Positions 41,139 to 49,633 of a DNA stretch of 64,000 nt are shown piece by piece; the first letter of the stretch is position 1; each line of letters starts with the position of its first letter. This DNA comes from an uncultured Enterorhabdus sp. (lineage in GTDB: Bacteria > Actinomycetota > Coriobacteriia > Coriobacteriales > Eggerthellaceae). The stretch covers positions 32,862 through 96,861 of the forward strand of contig CANSQM010000007.1 in NCBI GenBank assembly GCA_947649205.1, read 5' to 3'. The position numbers were made by a program, and so were the translations under genes. Under the pieces are notes generated by a model that was given only the letters and a program-made list of their open reading frames with translations, searched no databases and was not told where the DNA came from.

Positions 41139-42503
41139 CTAGTTCTTCAGCGAGTTCAAAGGCGCGGGCATGCGGCCGCCGCGGTGGGCGAAGACGGTGC
41201 CGGCGTAGGGGTTCACGGGCATGACCGGGGCGTAGCCCAGAAGGCCGCCGAAGTCCAGCTGGTCGCCCACCTGGCAGCCAATAGCGGGAATGAGGCGCAC
41301 GGCCGTGGTTTTGTTGTTGATCATGCCGATGGCGCACTCATCCGCGATGATGCCGAAGATGGCCTCCTGGGTGGTGTCGCCCGGTACGGCGATCATGTCC
41401 AGGCCCACGGAGCACACGCAGGTCATGGCCTCCAGCTTCTCGATGGAAAGCGCCCCGTCCTCGGCGGCGCGGATCATGCCGGCGTCCTCGGACACGGGGA
41501 TGAACGCGCCCGACAGGCCGCCCACGGACGACGACGCCATGACACCGCCCTTCTTCACGGCATCATTCAGCATGGCCAGCGCCGCTGTGGTGCCCGGGCC
41601 GCCGCACTGGCCCACGCCGATGGCCTCCAAAATCTCGGCCACCGAGTCGCCCTCGGCCGGGGTGGGGGCCAGCGACAGGTCCAGAATGCCCTGCTGCACG
41701 CCGAGGCGGCGGCTCGCCTCGCGGGCCATGAGCTCGCCGGCGCGGGTGATCTTGAAGGCCGTGGCCTTGATGGCCTCGGCCACGGTGGTAAGGTCGGCCT
41801 CCTTCGGCAGGTCGGCCAGCACCGCCCGCACCACGCCGGGGCCCGATACGCCCACGTTCACCACTTCGTCGGCCTCGCCCGAGCCGTGGAAGGCGCCGGC
41901 CATGAAGGGGTTGTCCTCCACGGCATTGCAGAACACCACGAGCTTGCCGGCGCCGATGCACTGCTTGTCGGCGGTCAGCTCGGCGGCCCGCTTGATGATG
42001 CCGGCCATCTTGAAGGCGGCGTCCATGTTGATGCCGGCTCGGGTGCTGCCCACGTTCACCGACGAGCAGACGCGGTCGGTGGCGGCCAGGGCCGTCGGGA
42101 TGGAGTCCATGAGCTTGTGGTCGGCCCGAGTGGCCCCCTTGTGCACGAGGGCCGAGAAGCCGCCCACGAAGTCGACGCCCACTTCCGCTCCGGCGCGGTC
42201 CATGGCCACGGCGATGGGGGTGAGGTCGTCGGCGGTCACCGCGGCGCAGATCTCAGCGATGGGCGTGACCGAGATGCGCTTGTTCACGATGGGAATGCCG
42301 AACTCGCGCTCGAGCTGCTCGGCGGTGGGCACCAGGTGCTCGGCGGCAGTGGTCATGCGGTCGTAGACCTTGGTGGCTAGCGCGTCCACGTCTGCATCCA
42401 CGCAGCCGCGCAGGTTGATGCCCAACGTGATGGTGCGGATGTCCAGGTTCTGCTTGGACACCATGGCCAAGGTCTCGGCAACTTCGGCAGGGGTGATCTG
42501 CAT
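41139..42503 (-). CDS. UPF0210 / PFL-like protein (DUF711)
   Basis: A 454-residue protein of the UPF0210 family, with conserved stretches [92 protein letters not shown] and [35 protein letters not shown]. Structures of relatives show a fold related to pyruvate-formate-lyase-like enzymes, but the activity is unknown. Family members usually follow a small ACT-domain (GcvR-like) gene; here the upstream 319 bp contain none, so the usual partner is missing. Conservation is full length. Confidence 0.92.
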   Translation of the reverse strand: MQITPAEVAETLAMVSKQNLDIRTITLGINLRGCVDADVDALATKVYDRMTTAAEHLVPTAEQLEREFGIPIVNKRISVTPIAEICAAVTADDLTPIAVAMDRAGAEVGVDFVGGFSALVHKGATRADHKLMDSIPTALAATDRVCSSVNVGSTRAGINMDAAFKMAGIIKRAAELTADKQCIGAGKLVVFCNAVEDNPFMAGAFHGSGEADEVVNVGVSGPGVVRAVLADLPKEADLTTVAEAIKATAFKITRAGELMAREASRRLGVQQGILDLSLAPTPAEGDSVAEILEAIGVGQCGGPGTTAALAMLNDAVKKGGVMASSSVGGLSGAFIPVSEDAGMIRAAEDGALSIEKLEAMTCVCSVGLDMIAVPGDTTQEAIFGIIADECAIGMINNKTTAVRLIPAIGCQVGDQLDFGGLLGYAPVMPVNPYAGTVFAHRGGRMPAPLNSLKN

Positions 42504-42822
42504 GACGGCTCCTCAAATCTCTCGGGCGGCGAAGGCCGCGGGGTGCGGCCCGCCTCGGCGCTTTCGCGCTTTCAGTGCGGTTTCAGCAAAGTCTACCAAA
42601 TTGCGCGCCCGCTCGGAGGCCCAGCGACGCAGACGGCCTTCCTGCCCTGTGACCATCCGGGACGGAGGGGTGTCGCAGCCTGTAGGGGAGGGGCGTGCGG
42701 ACCGTTCGATTTCCAACCGGCTCGTCTTCGGCCCGCTCATGGATGCGCCCCTTTGCCCGTCATTGCCTTTTGGGTCATTATAGGGCTCGGCATGGGAGCA
42801 AGGCAGCGAAAGGGAAGACGAT
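42504..42822. other. 319-bp divergent intergenic region
   Basis: It lies between the UPF0210 gene (minus) and the carbonic anhydrase gene (plus). A possible plus-strand promoter is TTGCCC (42753) with CATTAT (42776), 17-bp spacer. No ACT-domain gene or RNA is seen. Confidence 0.35.
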
Positions 42823-43452
42823 ATGAGCGACGACGAGACTAAGGTGCTGACCGGGGCGGGTTATACCGCCGATGACTACGACGGCGATGCCCATGTGCCG
42901 GCAGCGGCGGCCCTGGAACGTCTGCGGGCGGGCAACCGCATCTACGTGGAGGCCCTCGACCACGAGCGCGATCTGTCCCCTGAGCGCATCGCCGACCTGT
43001 TCGAGAACGGCCAGCGTCCCTTCGCCTGCGTCATCACCTGCGCCGATTCCCGCGTGGTGCCCGAGCACATCTTCATGACGGGCTTGGGCGAGCTGTTCGT
43101 CATCCGCGTGGCCGGCAATATCGTGGGGCCCATTGAGCTGGCCAGCGCCATCTACGCCTGCGAGCATTTGCACACCCGCCTCGTGCTGGTGCTCGGCCAT
43201 ACCCACTGTGGCGCCATCAAGGCGGCCCTCGATGGGGAAGCGGGGCCGGTGGCCGCCATCACCGGGCGCATCGCCGAGGCTCTGGGAGAGGTGCGCGACC
43301 CCTACGAGGCCAGCGTGGTGAATGCCCGGGCCGCGGCCGCCGCTCTGGCGGAAAGCCCCGAGCTCGCCCGCCTTATGGCCGAGCACGATCTGGACATCCG
43401 TTGCGCTGTCTACCACACCCACTGCGGGGTGGTGGACTTTCTGGGGGAGTAG
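42823..43452 (+). CDS. Beta-class carbonic anhydrase
   Basis: A 209-residue zinc enzyme interconverting CO2 and bicarbonate. The zinc ligands and catalytic dyad are in VITCADSRVVPEHIF (Cys-x-Asp-x-Arg) and LGHTHCGAIKAA (His-x-x-Cys). The C-terminal VYHTHCGVVDFLGE strand is also normal. It is probably cytoplasmic and supplies bicarbonate for carboxylations in an anaerobe growing under CO2. Start 42823 follows GAAAGGGAAGACG. Single gene, 162 bp before the orphan NrfD gene. Confidence 0.95.
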   Translation: MSDDETKVLTGAGYTADDYDGDAHVPAAAALERLRAGNRIYVEALDHERDLSPERIADLFENGQRPFACVITCADSRVVPEHIFMTGLGELFVIRVAGNIVGPIELASAIYACEHLHTRLVLVLGHTHCGAIKAALDGEAGPVAAITGRIAEALGEVRDPYEASVVNARAAAAALAESPELARLMAEHDLDIRCAVYHTHCGVVDFLGE

Positions 43453-43614
43453 GGTTCCGGTGCGAGCGAGGCAGTTCGCATCCTATTCCCATGCGACCGT
43501 GTTTCTCAACTTCTTATCGTAATAGCTTGCGATATAGCGACGGAGGGAATACACTGGTGCCGCACTCGATCAGCGTCCCTCGCGGGGAAGGGCGCGGAAA
43601 GCAGGGGGAGCGGG

Positions 43615-44661
43615 TTGTTCAGCGAGTTGGCCATAGCCTATCTGTTCTTCGGGGGAACCGGGGCCGGCGCGTGCGTCGTGCTCGGGCTTCTGGAGTGCGC
43701 CAACATCGGCCGCTACGGCGTGCGCCCGGCTCCGTCCATCCCCGGCCTCGGCGCTGTGGCGCCCGACCTGTCCGCTTCTGGGCTTGGCGCTCCGGCATCG
43801 GTTTCGCCTGCCTCCCGCCTCAGCACCCCGGCAGGAGAGCGTCGCGCGGGCGGCTCCTTCGCGGTACCCCACGAGCTCATGGCCCGCGGATGGCCCCTGG
43901 GCCTGCTGTTTCTGGCTGCGGGCGCCCTCTGCCTTATGGCCGATCTCGGCCGTCCCGAGCGCATGATCGCCCTGTGGATCGCCCCGCGCCCCACGGTGGT
44001 CACTCTGGGCGCCTGGGCTCTCCTGCTAACGCTCCTGGCCGCGACCTTCTTCGCCGTGGCCGCGAACGGGGACTGCTCCCGTATGGCCCCGGGGCTCGTG
44101 CTGGTCGCGGCCGCCGTGGCCGTTATCGCCGGGGCGGTCACCACGGCCTATACGGGAGTGCTGCTCGGCTCGCTGCCCTCGGTGGTGGCCTTCGCCTCGC
44201 CGCTCGTGCCCGTGCTGTTCTGCCTCTCGTCGCTCTCGTGCGGGGTGGCCGTCGTCTTCGCCGCCTCCTCCTTCGTTAATTCCCGCAGCTCTTTCGGCGG
44301 CGCTCTGCGGCGCCTGGCCCGCATCGACGGCGCGCTCATCGGGGCAGAAGGGCTGGCCCTGGCCCTTTACACCGCCCACCTGTTCGCCCAGCCGGCCACG
44401 CTCGCGGGGGCCCGGGCCCTCGTGCAGGGGGAAATGGCCGTGCTCTTCTGGGTGGTGCTCGTGGCCGGCGGCCTGGTGGCGCCCCTCATTCTGGAGCGGC
44501 GCTACCCGGCGGGCGACCGTCAGGTGAAGGGGCTCTGGATCGCCTTCTGCGTGCTGCTCGGCGGCGTGGCCCTGCGTCTGTGCGTGACGGATCTGGCCGC
44601 CTTCGATCTGTCCCAGATGCCGGAGTTCGCCTTCGGCCTGGTTGGGCCGCCCGGCCCCTAG
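43615..44661 (+). CDS. Orphan NrfD-like membrane protein with an enlarged first loop
   Basis: A 348-residue polytopic protein. FSELAIAYLFFGGTGAGACVVLGLLE at the N-terminus and LCLMADLGRPERMIALW after helix 2 are NrfD/PsrC signatures; TTAYTGVLLGSLPSVVAFASPLVP supports this. A Pro/Ser/Ala-rich stretch of about 45 residues (about 36-82) enlarges the loop between helices 1 and 2. TTG 43615 is the likely start, after GGGGGAG. Unlike the other anchors in the window, no catalytic or ferredoxin gene adjoins it; neighbours are carbonic anhydrase and an SPFH protein. Its partner may be encoded elsewhere. Confidence 0.82.
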   Translation: MFSELAIAYLFFGGTGAGACVVLGLLECANIGRYGVRPAPSIPGLGAVAPDLSASGLGAPASVSPASRLSTPAGERRAGGSFAVPHELMARGWPLGLLFLAAGALCLMADLGRPERMIALWIAPRPTVVTLGAWALLLTLLAATFFAVAANGDCSRMAPGLVLVAAAVAVIAGAVTTAYTGVLLGSLPSVVAFASPLVPVLFCLSSLSCGVAVVFAASSFVNSRSSFGGALRRLARIDGALIGAEGLALALYTAHLFAQPATLAGARALVQGEMAVLFWVVLVAGGLVAPLILERRYPAGDRQVKGLWIAFCVLLGGVALRLCVTDLAAFDLSQMPEFAFGLVGPPGP

Positions 44662-44751
44662 GGCGCGGGTGGAAGGGCAAGGCGGCCGCAGGTCGCATAG
44701 GGTAAAGGAATCCGGCCGCTCGGGCCGGCGATGGAAAGGAAGGGAAAGGCC

Positions 44752-45723
44752 ATGGTTTCCAATCGAAAGGGCCCGCGCGGCAGGGCGCGGGGCGCGGGCG
44801 ACTTCGCCCCGGCCACCGACAACGAGGCGGAGATGCTTGCCGCCACCTCCTACGTGCCGCGCAAGTCGTCGCGCAACGGGGCGCTCGTGTTCAGCATGGC
44901 GGTTTTCCTCGCCGGCGCTGCTGTGGCCCTGGCTGCCGGGGTGCTCGTGGAGGGGCGCATCTCGCTCACGGGCATTCTGGCCGCCCTGGCCCTGGGGCTT
45001 CTGGCCGCTTCGTCTCTGCACATCGCCCTGGGGTGGGAGAAGGTGGTGGTGCTGCGCCTCGGCAAGCTGCATCGCGTGGTAGGCCCCGGCTTCTACGGCA
45101 CCATCCCCATTCTGGAATACGGCACCATCCGCGTGGACCAGCGCACCATCGCCACCCCCTTCCGCGCCGAGCGCACGCTCACGGCCGATCTCGTGCCGGT
45201 GAACATCGATGCGGTGCTGTTCTGGGTGGTGTGGGACGCCGAGAAGGCCTGCGTAGAGGTGGAGGACTACTACGCGGCCATCTCGTACCTCGCCCAAACG
45301 TCCCTGCGCGAGGCCGTGGGCCGCTCCACCGTGGCCGAGGTGGCCCTGCGCCGCGACCAGCTGGACGCCGAGATCAAGGCCGACATCGAGAAGGAGGCGG
45401 CCGGCTGGGGCGTGGACATCATCTCGGTGAAGGTGCGCGACATCGTCATTCCGCCCGATCTGCAGAACGTCATGTCCCTGGAGGCCCAGGCCGACCGCGA
45501 GCGCAACGCCCGCATGACCGTGGCCAGCGCCGAGGCCGATCTGGCCGAGATGCTCACCGAGGCGGCCCAGGTCTATGGCGACCCGGAAGCGGCCCTGAAG
45601 CTGCGCACCATGCTCATGCAGTATGAGACCGTGAAGGAATCGGGCAGTGCGGTGGTGACCGTGCCCACGGCCGTGAGCGATGGTTTTGCGGAAGGGGTTT
45701 GCCGCGAGAGCGCCCGAGTCTGA
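44752..45723 (+). CDS. SPFH/Band 7 (slipin/stomatin-like) membrane protein
   Basis: A 323-residue protein. After a basic N-terminus come two hydrophobic helices (about 50-70 and 78-100), then the Band 7 domain: VVLRLGKLHRVVGPGFYGTIPILEYGTIRVDQRTIATPF, LTADLVPVNIDAVLFWVVWDAEKACVEVEDY, STVAEVALRRDQLDAEIKADIEKEAAGWGVDIISVKVRDIVIPPDLQ. This is the prokaryotic slipin order. It forms oligomeric membrane scaffolds; the NfeD partner usually found beside slipins is absent. ATG 44752 follows AAGGGAAAGG and is preferred to ATG 44731. The GntR gene starts 36 bp downstream. Confidence 0.9.
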   Translation: MVSNRKGPRGRARGAGDFAPATDNEAEMLAATSYVPRKSSRNGALVFSMAVFLAGAAVALAAGVLVEGRISLTGILAALALGLLAASSLHIALGWEKVVVLRLGKLHRVVGPGFYGTIPILEYGTIRVDQRTIATPFRAERTLTADLVPVNIDAVLFWVVWDAEKACVEVEDYYAAISYLAQTSLREAVGRSTVAEVALRRDQLDAEIKADIEKEAAGWGVDIISVKVRDIVIPPDLQNVMSLEAQADRERNARMTVASAEADLAEMLTEAAQVYGDPEAALKLRTMLMQYETVKESGSAVVTVPTAVSDGFAEGVCRESARV

Positions 45724-45759
45724 TAGGATACTGCCGTACATCCCAATGAAAGAGAAACC

Positions 45760-46158
45760 ATGAGCGCCCTCGAAACCTTTGCCCTCGACCATACCTCCGG
45801 CCTGCCCGTCTGGATCCAGATCAAGAACCGCATCGCCTACCTCATCGGCTCGGGCGCCTACGGGCCCGGTGACCGCCTGCCCACGGTGCGGGCGCTGGCG
45901 GTAGATCTGGACATCAGCTACAACACGGTGAACCGGGCCTATATGGACCTGGAGCGCGAGGGCTACATCTCCACCCGCAAGGGCCGGGGCACCTTCGTGG
46001 CCGAGCGCCACGACCTGGGGGCGCACACCGCATCGGATTCTCCCATCGAGCTTGTGATCGACGACATGATCCGTGTCTGCGCGAACGCCGGCCTGGCCGA
46101 CGACGACATCGTGGCCATGGTAGAGGCCCGCCTGGCCCACCGCGACCTCATGCGCTAG
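45760..46158 (+). CDS. GntR-family regulator, YtrA subfamily
   Basis: A 132-residue regulator with the winged helix-turn-helix GLPVWIQIKNRIAYLIGSGAYGPGDRLPTVRALAVDLDISYNTVNRAYMDLEREGYISTRKGRGTFVAE and a short C-terminal dimerisation helix (about 95-130). Lack of a ligand-binding domain defines the YtrA group, usually controlling an adjacent ABC transporter; none is present here. Candidate targets are the SPFH gene upstream, or the third molybdoenzyme operon, whose promoter region lies about 640 bp downstream. Confidence 0.9.
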   Translation: MSALETFALDHTSGLPVWIQIKNRIAYLIGSGAYGPGDRLPTVRALAVDLDISYNTVNRAYMDLEREGYISTRKGRGTFVAERHDLGAHTASDSPIELVIDDMIRVCANAGLADDDIVAMVEARLAHRDLMR

Positions 46159-46230
46159 GGGCTGGCTGGCCACGCTCGGCGCCCGTCCTGCGAAGAAGAG
46201 GGGGGCGCCGGCCGCATTCGCGATGGCCTG

Positions 46231-46444
46231 CGGTACCAAACCCCTCGTTTTTGACGGCCGCAGAAAGTTTCCCGTCAAAAACAGGGGGTTTGGTACCGTT
46301 TTTGGCGGCAAAAAGCATAGGTTTGGTATCTGCGTTCCGCAAAACCCCAGGTCAAATTTCTGCTAGGAAAGGCTACGCGATACCAAACCCCTCATTTTTG
46401 ACGGAAATCAAAAATCCCCCGTCAAAAACCGCGGGTTGGGTATC
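46231..46444. repeat. Tandem palindromic REP-like elements
   Basis: Element 1: GGTACCAAACCCCTCGTTTT to GACGG (46232-46257) and its inverted copy (46272-46297; two mismatches). Element 2: GATACCAAACCCCTCATTTT to GACGG (46379-46404) and inverted copy (46419-46444; about four mismatches). A decayed arm lies between (TTTGGTATC at about 46322). Each can fold to a ~26-bp stem. Base composition is richer in A/T than the surroundings. Confidence 0.87.
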
Positions 46445-46790
46445 TCCATCGGGAGGGGGTGGGCCGCCCCATTCGTTCTTCGTTGCCTTGCTCTTTGCTT
46501 TATTCTCGCCAAGTTTCCCCACCCCTTTCACTTCGCTCTACCTTGGGCCACCCTACCTTTCCCGCCCCGTCTTTTCCGCCCTGTCTCTCATACTTCTGGC
46601 CTGCACGGGCCCCCCGTTCCACCCTCCGTGCCACCCTTTTCTCGCCAGTCGCCGTCTCACTTGCCGTTGTTGCCCCCATCCTCCCTGCTCCCGCTCTTCT
46701 CTGCCTCATCGCCAGTTTTCCCTCCCCGTCTCTGCTGTTCTTAGTTGCCGCGCGGCTCTTCTCCGGGCCCCACTGTCGCTCGATGTCGCG
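46445..46790. other. Gene-free pyrimidine-rich tract
   Basis: About 345 bp dominated by C and T on the plus strand (runs such as CTTTCCCGCCCCGTCTTTTC), with no conserved frame on either strand. It separates the palindromic repeats from the nested operator. I see no gene in it. Confidence 0.6.
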
Positions 46791-46791
46791 C

Positions 46792-46845
46792 ATTGTCACA
46801 AAAAGTTGCGACAATGTCTTTATTGTCGCAATACATTGTGATAAT
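46792..46845. promoter_or_regulatory. Nested double-dyad operator overlapping an extended -10 promoter
   Basis: Four copies of the half-site ATTGTCGCAA in alternating orientation: ATTGTCACAA (46792-46801), TTGCGACAAT (46806-46815), ATTGTCGCAA (46822-46831), TTGTGATAAT (46836-46845). Inner and outer pairs share one centre (46818.5). The inner dyad is perfect, the outer has one mismatch. The last half-site contains TGTGATAAT, an extended -10 box, so a bound protein would block transcription of the molybdoenzyme operon at 47094. Confidence 0.75.
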
Positions 46846-46877
46846 ATGGCGCCATGGGAATTTGGCCAATTCTTATG

Positions 46878-47013
46878 GAGAAGGGATCGGGCACGTCAAG
46901 CTCGGTTCCTAGAGAAGGGACCGACCACGTCCGGCTCGGTTCCTGGAAAAGGGGCCGGGCACCCCAAGCTCGGTTCCAGGAGAAGGGGCCGGGCGCTTCG
47001 GGTCCGGTTCCGC
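46878..47013 (+). repeat. Four tandem 34-bp repeats in the leader of the third molybdoenzyme operon
   Basis: Units at 46878, 46912, 46946 and 46980, each of 34 bp, built on GAGAAGGGACCGGGCACGTC plus a CTCGGTTCC part. At unit junctions CGGTTCC faces GGGACCG, so each junction can form a short stem. The array lies between the probable transcription start (about 46852) and the gene start at 47094. Since 34 is not a multiple of three, it is not a protein repeat. Confidence 0.85.
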
Positions 47014-47093
47014 AGGAAGGGGAGTCTGCTCTTGGCGACGCCAAGGAGACGGCTACGCGGGAAGCATGCTCCCGAATCATGCGAGGAGGAAAG

Positions 47094-49631
47094 ATGACAG
47101 AGGCATATAGCCCCGCGCGGGGGCTCACGCGCCGAAACTTTCTCAAATCAACGGGCGTTGCGGCTGCGGCCGTAGCCGCCAGCGGGGCGGGCGCCCTCAC
47201 TGTCGGCGAACTCGCCCAGGCCGAGACCTACGAGCCGGGCCAGACCGAGGGCGCGGGCGAGGAGATCTTCCACGGCGTGTGCCGCGGCAACTGCTCGGGC
47301 ACCTGCAAACTCAACCTGCATGTCGTGGACGGCAAGCTCGTCAAGACATCCAAGCGCTCCTTCAACTCCTTCCCCGACGGCAGCGTCGACCGTATCTGCC
47401 TGCGGGGTCTGAGCCAGGTCTACAACGTGTACGGGCCCAATCGCATCCAGTACCCCATGCGTCGCGTGGGGGAGCGCGGCTCCGGCGAATGGGAGCGCAT
47501 CACCTGGGAAGAGGCCATCAAGGAAATCACCGACGAGTGGAAGCGCATTCAGAAGGAGTACGGCGAGCAGGCCATCGCCTACACCCGCGGTTCCGGCAAC
47601 CTGGGGTGCATCAGCGGCGTCGCCTCGCCCATGTACAACGTCTTCTTCAACAAGATCAACGCGAGCATGATCAAGATCGCCCGAGACCAGGCCAACACCC
47701 GCGGCATCAACCGCGTCGTGGGCAACTTGGGCGACTGGGTGCTCAACGATCCCTCCGACTTCAAGAACGCGAAGACGCTGTTCGTGTGGGGCGCCAACAT
47801 CACCGATGCCCAGATCCATGACTGGCACTTCGTGGCCGATGCCCAGGACGCCGGCACCAAGCTGGTGGTCATCGACCCCATTATGACCCAGCTGGCCGCC
47901 CGCGCCGACCTGTGGGTTCCGGTGCGGCCCGCCACTGATGCCGCCCTGGCGCTGTCCATGATGCACGTCATGGTGACCGAGGACGCGGTGAACAAGCCCT
48001 TCCTGCGCGACTCCACCTGCGCGCCGTTCCTTGTGCGCAGCGACACCGGCAAGTTCCTGCGCATGAGCGATCTGGGCGTTGAACCCGAGGTGATCGAGGT
48101 GGAGACCGGCGCGGTTTCCGCTGCCTCCAGCGAGAACAAGGGCGCCCAGGTGGGCAAGGCCAAGACCACTCAGAAGATCGTCGACCATCCGGCGGTGCTC
48201 GATGCCGACGGCACGGTGAAGAGCCTGGCGGAGGCCGCTGACCCGCAGCTGAACGGCACCTACGATTTCAACGGCGTTGCCTGCCGTACGGCCTACGATC
48301 TGCTCGTGGAAGACATCATGGAATACGCGCCGGAAAAGGCCCAGAACATCTGCGACGTTCCCGCCGAGACCATCGTGGAACTGGCCCATATGGCCCTGGA
48401 CGGCCCCTGCACTCATCGTTTGGGCTGGGGTTCCAACTCCTACACCAACGGCGTGCACGCGGCCCACGCCAACATCACCATGGCGGCGCTCACGGGCCAG
48501 ATCGGCTATCCGGGCGCCGGCACCGGCGTCGGCGACTTCAAGGCCTGCTGGGGCATCAACGCCGTGGTGAAGGGCATGACGGCGGCGAAGTACCCCATGA
48601 TCTCGGCCCTCGCCCTGCCGGAGATCATGCGCACCGACAAGTGGAAGGGCGAGGACTACCCCATCCGCTCCCTGTACGTGTACGCCGGCAACCCCGTGTC
48701 CAACCAGGTGAACACCAACGAGTACATCAACGACGTCATCGGCAACATGGACCTGTACGTGGTGGCCGACTACACCTTCACCGATACGGTGAAGTACGCC
48801 GACATCGTGCTGCCGGCCTCCCACTGGTTCGAGCAGCAGGAGCTGGTGCCCATCTCCGCCACCCAGTGCTTCCTCCACAGCGAGAAGGCCATCGACCCGC
48901 TCTACGAGTCCAAGAGCGACTTCGAGATCTTGAAGCTGCTGGCGGCGGGCATGGGGTATCCGGATCTCATCGACCTGACCGAGGACGAGTACATGTCCCA
49001 GGTGGTGGACACGCCGGCCCTGGGCGCCCTCGGCATCACCTACGATGCCATCAAGGAGAACGAGGACATGTACTGGTATCCGGAAAAGCCCTGGATTCCC
49101 TGGAAGAACGCCGAGTTCCGCACCGAATCGGGCCGCATGGAGTTCTACGTGGAGAACCCCACGGTGCAGTTCGACGTGGGCCAGGAGTTCGACGAGGACC
49201 GGGAGCACCTGCCCCGCTACTTCAACCCCACCGAGGCCTACGAGGGCAGCCCCACCTGGGATAAGTACAAGCTCATCCTGTTATCGGAGCGCCCGCGCTT
49301 CCGCGTGCACTCCATGTGGTCCGACAACGCCTACCTGCGCGAGCTGGATCCGGAGCCCACGATCAAGATGAACCCGGCCGACGCCGAGGCCCGCGGCATC
49401 GCCGACGGCGACTACGTCGAGGTGTACAACGATCGCGGCCATTGCGTGGCCCGGGCCGTGTTCAACGACGGCATTCGCCCCGGGTGCATGGTGTACCCCA
49501 AGAGCTGGCAGCAGCACCAGCACAAGGCGGGCTGCTGGTCCGAGCTCTTGACGAGCGAGTACGACCCCGTCGGTGTAAACGAGAGCTATTTCGACAACCT
49601 CGTCGAAGTGCGTGTCTGGAATGAGGAATAG
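47094..49631 (+). CDS. Tat-exported molybdopterin oxidoreductase catalytic subunit (DmsA/PhsA-like)
   Basis: An 845-residue DMSO-reductase-family enzyme. The Tat signal is LTRRNFLKSTGVAAAAVAAS (Arg13-Arg14). The [4Fe-4S] site is C63-x3-C67-x3-C71-x30-C102, the standard spacing of this family. TRGSGNLG near residue 165 lies where the molybdenum ligand region is expected, with Ser as a possible ligand. MGD-binding sequences include LVVIDPIMTQLAARADLWVPVRPATDAALALS and the C-terminal IKMNPADAEARGIADGDYVEVYNDRG. The start at 47094 follows GAGGAGGAAAG; an open frame to 46854 would bury the Tat signal and run through the tandem repeats. It heads the operon A-B-NrfD-CX4CH protein-DUF4405. Substrate unknown. 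Confidence 0.94.
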   Translation: MTEAYSPARGLTRRNFLKSTGVAAAAVAASGAGALTVGELAQAETYEPGQTEGAGEEIFHGVCRGNCSGTCKLNLHVVDGKLVKTSKRSFNSFPDGSVDRICLRGLSQVYNVYGPNRIQYPMRRVGERGSGEWERITWEEAIKEITDEWKRIQKEYGEQAIAYTRGSGNLGCISGVASPMYNVFFNKINASMIKIARDQANTRGINRVVGNLGDWVLNDPSDFKNAKTLFVWGANITDAQIHDWHFVADAQDAGTKLVVIDPIMTQLAARADLWVPVRPATDAALALSMMHVMVTEDAVNKPFLRDSTCAPFLVRSDTGKFLRMSDLGVEPEVIEVETGAVSAASSENKGAQVGKAKTTQKIVDHPAVLDADGTVKSLAEAADPQLNGTYDFNGVACRTAYDLLVEDIMEYAPEKAQNICDVPAETIVELAHMALDGPCTHRLGWGSNSYTNGVHAAHANITMAALTGQIGYPGAGTGVGDFKACWGINAVVKGMTAAKYPMISALALPEIMRTDKWKGEDYPIRSLYVYAGNPVSNQVNTNEYINDVIGNMDLYVVADYTFTDTVKYADIVLPASHWFEQQELVPISATQCFLHSEKAIDPLYESKSDFEILKLLAAGMGYPDLIDLTEDEYMSQVVDTPALGALGITYDAIKENEDMYWYPEKPWIPWKNAEFRTESGRMEFYVENPTVQFDVGQEFDEDREHLPRYFNPTEAYEGSPTWDKYKLILLSERPRFRVHSMWSDNAYLRELDPEPTIKMNPADAEARGIADGDYVEVYNDRGHCVARAVFNDGIRPGCMVYPKSWQQHQHKAGCWSELLTSEYDPVGVNESYFDNLVEVRVWNEE

Positions 49632-49633
49632 CC

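Noticed and set aside
45760..46158. GntR protein as proven regulator of the 46792-46845 operator
   Set aside because: Known YtrA-type sites differ from ATTGTCGCAA and about 640 bp of repeats lie between; kept only as a possibility.
46231..47013. CRISPR array
   Set aside because: The repeats are either inverted (46231-46444) or directly adjacent without spacers (46878-47013), and no cas gene is present.
46854..47093. Upstream in-frame start for the third molybdoenzyme
   Set aside because: It would translate the 34-bp repeats and move the Tat signal 80 residues inward; ATG 47094 has a strong ribosome-binding site.
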